Shown here: positions 42,301 through 54,300 of the stretch, in pieces
How the letters are laid out: each line of letters starts with the position of its first letter
How positions within the stretch are numbered: position 1 is the first letter of the stretch
Origin: Lumbricus terrestris
Lineage: Eukaryota; Annelida; Clitellata; Crassiclitellata; Lumbricidae
DNA length: 64,000 nt
Direction of reading: 5' to 3'
Assembly (NCBI GenBank): GCA_949752735.1
Contig: OX457040.1
Coordinates: forward strand, 5,682,106 to 5,746,105
The notes under the pieces: generated by a model
Databases searched by the model: none
Seen by the model: the letters and a program-made list of their open reading frames with translations, nothing else
What the model was told of the DNA's origin: nothing
Program-made: the position numbers and the translations under genes

Positions 42301-45300
42301 TAATATGATTATTGCAGGCTGTCTGTTCTGTTAGTATAGTTAATATTTCTGTGATCTGCATTCTTGTGAATATTATTGTTTCAGGTGCATAATTGTAACC
42401 GGTTTTGGATTGTTGATAAACGAAAATTATTATTGGGTATGAATGACGTCATGCGGGCTGTTGCCTCTTTACTAAATACGGCAAGATGGCTGCTGTAAGG
42501 ATTAAAACGCTAATAACTCTGGTTTTAAATTGAATTATAAGCCGAAAATAGTTGCGTCGGCCTTCTAATTTGGGTAAGAATCAATTGCAAAAAATTTGTT
42601 AAACCGACGCTCTGTCATTTTCGAGCCTTTTCCGTTACGAAGAGTCAAAATCCGTACAAACAAACATATGGAAGGACAAACTTTCGGAATTATAATATAG
42701 GATACTGATGAAAATCTTAGCACGTTCACGTGATCATGCGTATCTGTTGCGACAGGCTTCGGGTGGTCAGACGGTGGCAGAGTTCGATCTGAAGTGGCAT
42801 CACTGGCAAGGAGAATGTACGCACCTCATGGAGGCCGATCGGTTCGCCAGCGACGACAATCTCAAAGTCATTTGCCGGGTGGGAACTTCAATTCTGTCTC
42901 GCTTTTTGCATGAAGGAAGGTTTTCTGTTTGCAGAGGGAAATGTTTGTTAAGAAAGGATGAGATGTGTTTAGATTGAATTGTTGGGCAGTTTGATGAACT
43001 GATACAGAACTTTATCAGTTGATAATTGATTATAATCATAGAGATCAGTTGATGAATTCAATTGATTTTTGAGAAATTTGATGGTGAGAATTGAAGTTGT
43101 CCATTTGTGACCATTGCTCCTTCAAAGCTGCTTTCATTACATCTAACTGAGCAAACTTTGTTCCACTAAAGTATTTTTCTTTTGATGTGGCTGGGCTGGG
43201 AGCACTCCTGAGTAAATTCCATTGGTTTCCACACCCGATTGAATTCTCAGCTCTTCAGGAATCCTCAATCTAATCCACCCAATCCTTCACCTTCCAAGCT
43301 TTCTCGTCTCTCACAGTGCAGCTCCCTGCCTCGTCTCTCTCCTCCGAACCCCTGTTGTGATTTGACGCGACGTGTGTGAGTAGGCTGGTATCCGCGCTGA
43401 GCTTTTGAGTCACGCTTTGCAGTTTTTGGTTTATGAATAAATACAGAGTTAGATAGCTGTTCAGAGTGTTCGCACTTTTGTTGTTTTTCCTTATTTTATC
43501 TTCTGCTGCAAGGTTCTGCAAGTGTTTCAATTGTTTGACTATGGTTTTGTCCAAACAGTATTAGTTAGATTTATGTACGTTTTTAATCAAATTGACATTT
43601 AAGTTATAATCATGTTGATTTAGCAAATTGTTTTAGCCAGCTGTAACTACATGCATGAAAAGGGACGGCTCTAGCGGATTTTTTTATCCTTTAGGGTTGT
43701 CTTGTTGACGATATCTGCAGATTTATATAGAACTTCTGGGTTTTTCGTGATTAAACTTGCCTGAAATTTCTGTTGTTGTTATGTCAATAAACGACTGATT
43801 GATTGATTGACTGATTGATTGATTGAATCTTAATGCTCATACTTGTTGCAAATGACTTTCTTTCCAGATCTTGGCTGGTGATGATAATATCTTTTCGGCC
43901 CTTAAAGATACGCTTGGTACTTGGTACTGCATGCTGATATCGCGTCTGTTTTACCAGAATCCGACAATCAAGGCCATGGAACTGCAGTACCATGCTCGGG
44001 TATGTATAGTTGTATACTGTCGGCCAAGAAGTAACGTCTGTATACATTTGATTCTGATTTGTAGCGTTGTCGTGTATTTTGCGTTTGCCATAGTCTCAAT
44101 TGATGGTCAAATTTAGAGTTGCATTTCAATCTGAAGTATTTTATTTTTTAATATTTTTTAAATTATTATTATTGCTTTTTTATTCTTCTTGTGCATCTCC
44201 AGACACCGTGCTTATGTTCCGTACCAAAGATGAAATAAAAGTCATGCCTTCACTCACCGGGCCCATGGTTTCAAAGGTCAGAGGGACAAAGAATGGCTGC
44301 AAGTTGGATGTACTTAGCATTTCCTTGCAGCCGCCATCTCGACTGCTGCCACAGACGGCCAAGAAGTGCTTGTTATTTATGAAGCGGCCATGATGTCTAT
44401 GAGCGTCACATCCCTCACATGACTCATTTCATCGTCTTCTCAAAACATTTCTTTATGACCAGGCCTGTGTTGTGAGTGCCTACGAGTAGAGATCTTGAGG
44501 GACGCTATGTAAATTTATGTGATTGATTGGTTGATTGATTGATTGATTGATCCCAAACCAAACTCAGCCATTCCCACCAAGGGATCAGAGTTTTCCCATT
44601 TCTGTTTCCTTTAATGTATTTACCATTTCTGTTTCCAATAATGTATTTAACATTTCTGTTTCCAATAATGTATTTACCATTTCTGTTTCCAATAATGTAT
44701 AATTTACCATTTCTGTTTCCTATAATGTTTTAACTATTTCTGTTAAATTCCTTTGCAACAGTTCTGCATTGAAGCGTTTGGTGGCGCTTTCTCCATAACT
44801 CCGTGGGATCACATCATCCTCGCCGCAGTTGAACTCGACATTCACCGAGTCATCAGAGACTGCAGGTCAGACGTCATGCGTTCATTGAATAATTCAGAAA
44901 TTGATTTGCAAGTAGTTTATGTCCACAGTATATGAATCTGATTGCATGCATTGTGATAAACGCAATCATAATTGTCCAAGATTCTTGGTTATAAATACTC
45001 TGTTTGTCTCTCTGTCTCTGGTTCTCTGTCTCTGTTTGTTTCTGTCTGTGTATCTCTGTCTCTCTCTGTCTCCCTTTTGTTTCTGTATGGGTATCTGTCT
45101 CTCTCTCTTTCTCTGTTTGTTCCTGTCTGCGTAATTGTCTCTCTCTCTCTATGTTTGTTTCTGTCTGTGTATCTCTCTCTTTCTGTTTGTTTGTCTATCT
45201 AATAGTGTCTATTGGGGTCTGTCTTTTTGTGTGTTTATGTCCTGTCTGTCCCTCTCTCTCTCTCTGTCTGTCTGTCTGTCTGTCGAAAGAGCAATGACCT

Positions 45301-48300
45301 GAGCAGTGATTCAATCGAATGGGAGTGACACTCGGCTGCGTAGAACTGCCTCCTACAGGTTGTCTTCTCGTATGGTGGAGAAAACATGGCTTTACACACA
45401 GGTAACAACACGTATACATTAATAATTATTATTATTATATTTGTGATTAAAATTGTTGATGATTTCCGTTTTCTTTTCCAGTTCCTCGTTCAACAGTTGG
45501 TGGTTTGTGTCGCATTTGACTGATCTGCTTTACCATCGTGGAACACTCGAATCTCGCGTCCTCAAGTGAGATTTCATATCAGCTTTTTCTCACCTAGTAT
45601 TTGTGGCGGGTATTTATGTATGTATTTCTGTAGGTGTGTAAGTATGTATGATGAGGCCTTATATAGCACGTTATGCAGATACTGTTATAAATATGTGGTG
45701 TATAGATATTGAGAAATATAATGGATAGATGTAAATCTCTAGATATGATATATATAATATATATATTGACAGGAAACTGATGTTAAACGTTGTTTTCATT
45801 TCAGCTTTGGCTCTGACTCACGGGAGTTCCTGCTACTCGAGTATGCAACGAGTCTCTTCTCTCATCACAGGCAAGTTTGCTTTTACTCTGGCAGCTGGGT
45901 TTGGCATCAGAAACCATAACTGGATCATTCTGCAATTTTGCTGGGCAATAATGGGATATATTCCTTAAATCAGGTAAATCAGATGGCATCACGATCAGGT
46001 TACTATTTTGGAAAGTATCGCGAATTCATAGGCAACTGTTGAATTGAAGAATATTCTGTATTTTTGAGCCAATTTGATTCTATATTAAAATTGTCTTCTT
46101 TTCCGCTTTCAGTCTGTGGCAAGTCGCGATTCAGTACTTGGAGCACTGTCCAGTATTTGGCAAGTATGTTAACCGATTAATCTAATCTAGTTGAGCGATT
46201 TGTGTGAAATGATCATAAGTAACGAAAATTACATTAATTTGTTTGTTTTATATTATCTAGATGCATGTATTGTATTGCATTTTATCTATAATTTATATAG
46301 CACCTCTTGCAGTGCATACTAATCAGAGACGCTCCCAGTGCGAGAGACCAAGAGAGAAAAGGTCTTGAGACAGCGAAAGAGACACTTGACTCAGGCTTAC
46401 CGGTTAATAACCTTGAGGAACGTGTCAAAGGAGGAAGCTGGTTCCACAGTGCAGTGCCAATGAAACAAAGGCTAGCGTTTTAGCCATAGTGTTCGTAGCT
46501 TGCAGGACAAAGAGATCATGCCTGTAATAATAATAATAATCATAGAGAGATCAGGTGTGAATAAGGTGAGGCAGTTCATCGTGTTGACCTACCTAAGCAA
46601 CGTAAATTGTAGTCAATTGCTGTTTGTTTTTGTCTGATTTGTGTGTTTGGAGAGAGGGAGTGAGAGGCAGAAATGGAGAGAGAGTGATGAGGGGCAAAAA
46701 TGAGAGGGGGCAGAAAGAGGGAGAAAAAGATAGAACTTAGGCAGAGAGTTAGAGAGACAGAGAGAGAGGGCAGATAGGCAGCAAGGGGCAGTGAATGATC
46801 ACTTTAAGTGGAACCATTGTCAGAGTTTCGACCTACTTAAATTGTTTGGATGTGCGTATTTTTCAATTTCAGGCACTACATTGCGCAGTTTCTGGAGCAC
46901 ATCCCACTCGAAACGGAGCAGAAGGCGCAGAAGGTTCTACGGCTGTGCGAAAAATACGAACTCATTGACCAAGGTAGACCAACAGTGCGATTAATATTAG
47001 TTGCTAAAATAGACATGGATCGAATGATAGTAACACTGTTGATGCAAGCAATAATTATTATTTTCTGGACTTTATTTTAGAATTTTCTTATGTTGAATGA
47101 TCAGTTCTACCTCAAGCTGAACAATAATGATAATATTGTTATTATTGTTGATTTGTCTTGACAGTGAAAAGCATCTGCAAAGTGATGGGTGTCAGAGCTC
47201 TACATAACGGAAGGCTGGGGTCAGCATTGTCGTGGGGACTCAAGTCTAAGGTTGGTTTTGAATTGTATTATAAGGCATTTGATACTCTTGCCTTAGCTAT
47301 GAAGCCGAGTTGTGTGTAGGTAGTTCTGAAGGTTGGTTTTGAGTCTTGTAAGGCATTTGCTCTTCAATACTCTTTCTCTGGCTGACTGTGAAATCTAAAT
47401 ATGTGTTGGTTATTCTGAAAGTTTGTCTCGAATATTATAAGGCATTTGATTATCATATCTTGGCTGATTGCACAGTTGAGATGCATGTTTGTCATCCTGA
47501 AGTTTCGTTTCGAATCTTAGAAGGCATCTGCTCTTACGTTGGAACCAAGATGGCTGTTGGCCATTCTGTAGGTTGGTCCTGAATACCATAAGCTGCCATC
47601 TATGTCTCTTACATTCCCTGGCTGACTAAAATCGAGAAGTGTGTTGCTCATTCTGACAATTTTTTAGATGAATTTCTTGTTTTCCTTTGTGCTCAGTTTC
47701 AAGTTATGGAGCTCTGTTTCTCAGGTTTGCGCTGTTTTGGACAGAATTGTTAGATGAGATTCTGTGGTTTATACTGTGTCAATATATACTTTAGTGTTTG
47801 CAATATATGAATTGTTTCTTTTGCTCTGGTGAAACATGATAGGCAATTTGTGAAAGCACTTACGTTGTAAAGCCGACAAGTATTATTATGGCTGATTAAT
47901 ATTTTCTGTTTTTTGTAGGATGCAAACTTCTGTGCATGTGTGGCTGACAAGTGAGTATTTGTTTAAGATCACTTTGAACAGACGTATACCAAGCTTTTGA
48001 TTGGTTGTCATTCACTGGTGTGACCAAACATGCATTCGTTGCTGCGTGCCTGTCACTTGGAATCACGCATGACTTGATGCAGTTCTAATCTAAACTTACT
48101 TTTAAGCACCAAATTTCTAAAACATTGTGTCTAAAGCTGAGTGTAAGCTTAAGCCAAGCTATTGACTTCTTTACTGTAATAATGTCTTTGATTTCATTGG
48201 ATAGTTGCTTCAAGTTGAATCACAATCAAGGCTTAGTTCTTTGGAGAGGTTGGCTTGCAGTGAGTTGACCAGAGTCCAGACTATGAGTTGAAATAGAAGA

Positions 48301-51300
48301 GTCATGTTTTGACGCGAGTAACATAAGAGATTAGTAGTTTCAGTTTAATGACGAACGTGTGATAACAAATATCATTACTGTCGCCCTCCTCCTACGTCCA
48401 GGCTTTGGACTGGCAGAGAATAGACAGAACAAACTCAATTGGACCAGAGACCGACGAATCCTGAGCGTTCAATGCTGTTTGTGTTATTGTTTGGAAGGTG
48501 AGGTGATGAGGGAAAGCGCGGTCACCTCAAGTCGTTGATTGCCATGGCTGAGAAAACAAAGGCGCTGTATTGTTTTCCCAGGCACTCTTGGCATTTTTTT
48601 TCATTAAGATATCAGTAGAAATCTGGTCAAAGCCATGAGGGAATTGGAGGCAAACATGGAAACGGAAGCTGTTGGAAACGACCTGTGGAGGAAACGAGTG
48701 CTGGGACCGAGCAAATGAAGTCGTTAGCACTTCGCATTCATGGAGTCATGTGTCTCTTCGGTTTGGCTCAAGTTGCCGCTCTTCTGTATCTGAATTATTA
48801 CAATATTGTTATTCTTTCGTATCAATTGTTCCCTTGCAGGTTCCTCACCGAATACACGAACTCAGGGACGTTCAGCAGTTTGGATCTGCTTGACAACCTC
48901 GGCTCTTCCATGCTGCTCAGCACAAAACTCACTTTCCTAGGTATGACTTTAATATTGTGTAACATGAGTTCTATGGGTTTGATCTTCGTCTTCCACTAAG
49001 ACGGGTGTTACTCTGTTGGGACCTTGAACAAGTCCTTTCTCTCACAGCTGCTCTGTAACATCCTCTGCGATACTTTGTCATTAGACTGTGACACTTCATG
49101 AATGTGCAATTTAACGATGTTATCCAGTCTAGGATCTTTGGTGAAGATTAATTTTATTTGCATAAAATATTTAAGATATTCTTGCCAAGATATTTGCAAT
49201 ATCGTGTTCCCGTGTTGTAGTATTTTCCAGTGTCTAAATCATAGCTATATATAACTACCAGAATTGTTGTCATTTGCATAAAATACCTGACTGTGGCTTC
49301 GATTTTATCGGGTACCTGGAGTAGTGGTTGTTTGCAGGATGCCATTGCCATATGGTCTGCTCAGTTAGTATAGTTAAGGTTTGTGTATTCTGTGATCTCC
49401 GTTCTTGTGTATTGTTTCAATTGCATAATTGTGCACTGTAACCAGTTGCGGTCTGTCAACCGAATTGTTGAATAAAGAGAAAAATTATTATTATTATACC
49501 ATCCTACTATTTGTGCGGGCATGCTTCCTGCGACATATTTTGATTAAAAATTTTTAGTGGAACTATTTCTTTGTGATCCGCAGGTAAATACCGAGAATTT
49601 CATTGGCTGTACGGTCGCGAGGAGTTCAAGGAGGCGGCGAAACTACTGCTCTCGCTTTTATCTTCACGAATCGCTCCCAAAAGGTTCCAGTATTTTTGCT
49701 TTGTTCTTTTTTAAATTTAAAATATATTTTGGTTTTGGACTTAGGATTTTATGCTTTTCTTAAACTTTTTGACATTGATTGGATATAGAAATGATGTCAC
49801 CTGGTCACCTGGTGCCGTCAGCTCTTGGAGCTCTGGCGATATTCTTGATGTATCCTCTCCAGTGTCCCCTCTCTCTTGTTGCCTCTCTCAGCTCCTCCAA
49901 GTTCATGCCAGACTTTTCCTGTACCTCATCCAACCATCTCTTCCTTGGTCTTCCGCGTCTCCTCCTTCCCTCACCGCATGCCGTCATCAGCTCCTTCTCC
50001 AAACCGTTAGATCTCATCACATGGCCGAAGTAGCTCAATTTCCTCCAAGTCGCTGTTTGCTGTAGTGTCTCATCTCTCTCTATTCCGAGCTCCTCACGCA
50101 CCGATTCGTTAGTTCTCTTCTCCGTCCATGAAATCCTTAACATTTTTCTCCAAATCCACATCTCGCACGCGTTGATTTTCTTTTCCATATCCAGTGTCTT
50201 TGTCCATGTTTCGCATCCATATAGGACGACCGGGAAGATCAGTGCTCTTACCAGTCTTTTCTTTGTTTCCCTGCTCACATATTTATCTTTCCAAATATTT
50301 CCCAGACCGTTCATTGCCGTTTTTCCCATTGATACCCTCCGCCTTATTTCCATATCACATCTTCCCTCCTTCTCTAACATAGATCCCAGGAATGTGAAGC
50401 TCGATACTACCTCTATCGTTTCTCCATCCACCTCAAAGTTTTCCCATGTTGCAGTTGTCATAACTTTTGTTTTCTTTACATTGAAGTATAGTCCCGCCTT
50501 TTCGCTTTCCATCCTGACTCTTCTTATTAACTCGGCCAGGTCGTCCTTCTTACCCGCCAATAATGTCGTATCATCAGCGTACCTCAAATTATTCAGTATT
50601 TTCCCCGCTATCCTTACCCCCTCTGTTGCCTCCTCCAATCCAGCCCTCCTCATAATTCTCTCGGCATACAGATTGAACAGGAAAGGGGACAAAATGCACC
50701 CCTGCCTCACTCCTTTCCTTATTTTAAATTTCTCTGTGTCTCCATATTCAGTTCTTATAACCGCCTCTTGATCCACGTAAAGGCCTTTCAGTAGTTTAAC
50801 CAGATGCTTCGGAATTCCCATCTCGATTAGTGTCCTCCACAGTAGTGTATGGTCTATGCAATCAAACGCCTTGCTGTAGTCTATAAAACACATATGCACC
50901 TCTTGCCCGTACTCCCTCTGTCTCTCCATAATCCACCTTATATTGGCGATGTGATCACGCGTTCCACGCGCCTTCCTGAATCCCGCTTGGTTGGCTGGTA
51001 ATTCTCTTTCAATTGTCTTCTCCATTCTTTTGTGGATTATTTTGAGTAGTATTTTGCTCGTGTGCGATATCATCGCTATCGTTCGATAATTTCCACACTC
51101 TCTCGCGTCTCCTTTCTTGAATATTGGTATGAACACTGACCTTTTCCAATCCTCCGGCCACTCCCCAGTTCTCCAGATTTGATTGCATAGCTTTGTAATA
51201 GTCCTCACCACTGCTTCATCTCCCGCTTTTACCAGTTCTATAGGTATTCCATCGTGTCCTGGCGCTTTGTTGTCCTTTAACTGTTTTATCGCCCACTCCA

Positions 51301-54300
51301 CCTCTGCCTCCAATATCTCTGGTTCGTTTTCAACTTCCTCTATTTTGATGTTTTCCTTCACGACACGTTCGTCCTCCTTGTACAGCTCTTCCGTATACTC
51401 TCTCCACCTTGCCTTCATCTCCTCCTCGTCTCCTATTATCTTCCCATCCTTTGTCTTGAGTGATCCCATTCTAGGGCCTGCTGTCCTTGTTATTTCCTTT
51501 ATCTTTGCGAACAGTTCTTTAGTTCTTCCTTTCTTCCCTTCTTCCTCCATCTCCTTGCACATTTCCTTGAGATGGTTTTCCTTATCCTCCCTTGCCTTCC
51601 TTTGGAAGGCCTTATTCAATGTTTTTACCCTATCCCTATTCCCTTCCTTTTTTGCTACTCTCCTTTCCATTGCCACCTCAATGGCCTCTTTGGATAGCCA
51701 TGGTGTAATTTTCCTTGACGTTTTCTTTGGTACATGTTTCTCCGCCGCCTCCTGAATCGCAGTTTTCATCTTTGTCCATAGCTTGTTTGCATCCTCCTCT
51801 TCCGTTGTATCGTCTCTCTCTAAGATCTCAAACCTATTCATTATCTCCACCCTGTATTCTGGTGTTATGCCTTTACAATCGAAACTGGTCAGTCTTTTGC
51901 CTCTCTTCTTCAACTTTAGCTGTAATGTAGCCACTATTATCTCGTGGTCTGTTCCGCAATCCGCCCCCGGTCTTGTTCTTACATCTTTTATCGTGCTCTT
52001 CCATCTTTTGTTCACCAACACGTAGTCGATCTGATTCCTGTGTTTTCCATCCGGCGTCGTCCATGTATAAAGTCTTCTTTTCGGTTGTTCGAACCATGTG
52101 TTCATTATTCGTAGTTCATTGGAATCGCAGAACTCCAGCATTCTCTCCCCTGCCTCGTTTCGTACACCCAGTCCGTACTTACCCACTACTTCTTCCCATC
52201 CACTTCTGTCCTCACCAACTTTCGCGTTGAAGTCACCCATAATCACCAGTATGTCTCCCCTCGGCGTTGTGTCAATTGTCCCTTGCAGGTCTAAGTAGAA
52301 AGCTTCTTGTTCCTCCTCTGCCGCCATCGCTGTAGGGGCATAAACCTGTATGATTGTCGTATTGATCCTTCCTCCCCTAAATCTTACACTCAGTACTCTG
52401 TCACTCACTGTATTATACCCCATTATCGCATCAGCGCTCTTCCTATCGCACATGATTGCAACTCCATTCCTCCCCCTCTCCTCCTGCCCCGACATTACTA
52501 TCTTAAAACCGTTCCATCTGAAGTGTCCTTTTCCCTTCCATCTGGTCTCACATAATCCCAGTATCGCTATATCCATCCTTCCCATCTCTTTTTGAATGAT
52601 GTCCATCTTCCCACTCTGCATGCTTCTGACGTTCCACGTTCCGACCTTCATAGATTTTTTGCAGCTCATGTCAAGTCTTTGCTTCATGGCCATATCCACC
52701 GCTGGACGTCCTTTCGGCTTTGGTCCTGTGGCTTCATTCGAACCCGTAGCTCCCGACTCGTCAATGTGCTCTTCCTCAGTAGCCATTAAGTCACCCTCAG
52801 GCCTGAGGGTCTCACCCTTGGTGACTATCGTTGATTTCCTTCTTGGATACATCATGAATTTTCTTGGCAAAGATAAGGGGTGGTTTGCCATTGCCTTCCC
52901 CCCGTTTGCCGTCCGTGCCCGTTCGTTCACCCCTCCATACGGAGGGGTTACTAACAGGTCGCCCCACGAGAAGGTGGGCACGGTGGACTTTGGTTCGCCA
53001 GCCCAGGTCGGTTCCGAGTCTACGCTCCAATTGGAGTCGTCGGTCAGGTCTCCTCCCTGCTTTACTCACGTGAATGAGTGACTGACAAACCTTTGCGAAA
53101 TGATGTACGCTTGTTTATTATACCTTGTATGTATACCAAAATGCGGATAGCAATTGGTATATTAAAGAATATTCTTAACTTATCTTTTGAATCGTCCATA
53201 ATAAATTCAACAACTTTTTCTAAGTTTACTGTTAGAGTCATTCTGGTTGTGACTGGTTTTCAATGGGCTTTTTTGTTCTTCTTACATTGTCTTTATGTCA
53301 GTTTAAGGCAGTTGAAGGTTGTTGATGCTAGGGGCATGCATGGCTTCAATGTTCAATTCGAAATTGGATTGGACAGCAGTATGAAATTCAATTTGAAAAT
53401 GATGTCGTGATTCAATTAATGATTGACCCTTGCCATGCTGTGTTGTGAACATATAAATGTTTTAATTATTAAATATTAATTTAAATATTAATTAATGTCG
53501 TGTGGATTGACTGTTGAATACTAGAGACTTTGATTTTGGCGTGACATAACACAGTTTTCGTATTTCGACTTTGTACAAAAGCAAGAGATTTTGTGAATTA
53601 GTAAACTGGTGATTTGGATACTTAAGTGCACGGCTAAATTTAATTAACATACAACCAGAGGAGAGCTGACACACCGGGCACAGGACAGGGAATCATGGAA
53701 GAGAGTAGTCAAGTGTGCAGTGGACACCTACGGGCTGTCAGCCCAAGGATAATGAAGAAGAAGAGGAGAGTATAATTGGTTTTAATATTTTTTATTATTA
53801 TTTACATTATTTTAATTCTGCTGATTAGCTTCTAGATTCAGTCGAAATTAGAAGTTTCATTCATTCATTCATTCAAGTATTTATATAGCTCCTCTTCAAG
53901 GAAACTATTCAGCGGTGCTCCGACTCTAGCATGGTCAAAAAGAACAGTTTTCAAGTGCTTATAGACAGAGTGATCTTGGGAACAGGCGCAGCTCTGGATG
54001 GATAGCGCTCCATACCACCGGGCAACCACGGAAAAAGTGTGGCTTTGCATGTTGGAGGTACGAGCAAATGCATCAGGATCTGTAATAAAACCCTTTTGAG
54101 AATCAATCACAGGCACTGCACACCTTCTGTTCGGATATTATAACAATGAACATGTTGTTTTCATTGTGTTCCCATTGTCTTCTCAAACTGTTGTCATCTG
54201 GTTGTTCGTCAACAGGTTCTGGCCATCAATGCTTCTCGACGCTCTTCCTCTCTTAGAAGGAGACAAGGTATTCTAGGCAATGATCAGATATATTCCTCTT

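Noticed and set aside
50172..52595. Plus-strand Ser/Leu-rich frames across the RTE element
   Set aside because: They are complementary shadows of the intact minus-strand retrotransposon ORF.
49805..52891. A host endonuclease/reverse-transcriptase gene such as a craniofacial development protein 2-like gene
   Set aside because: Full LINE domain order, an intronic antisense position and absence of introns mark it as a retrotransposon ORF.
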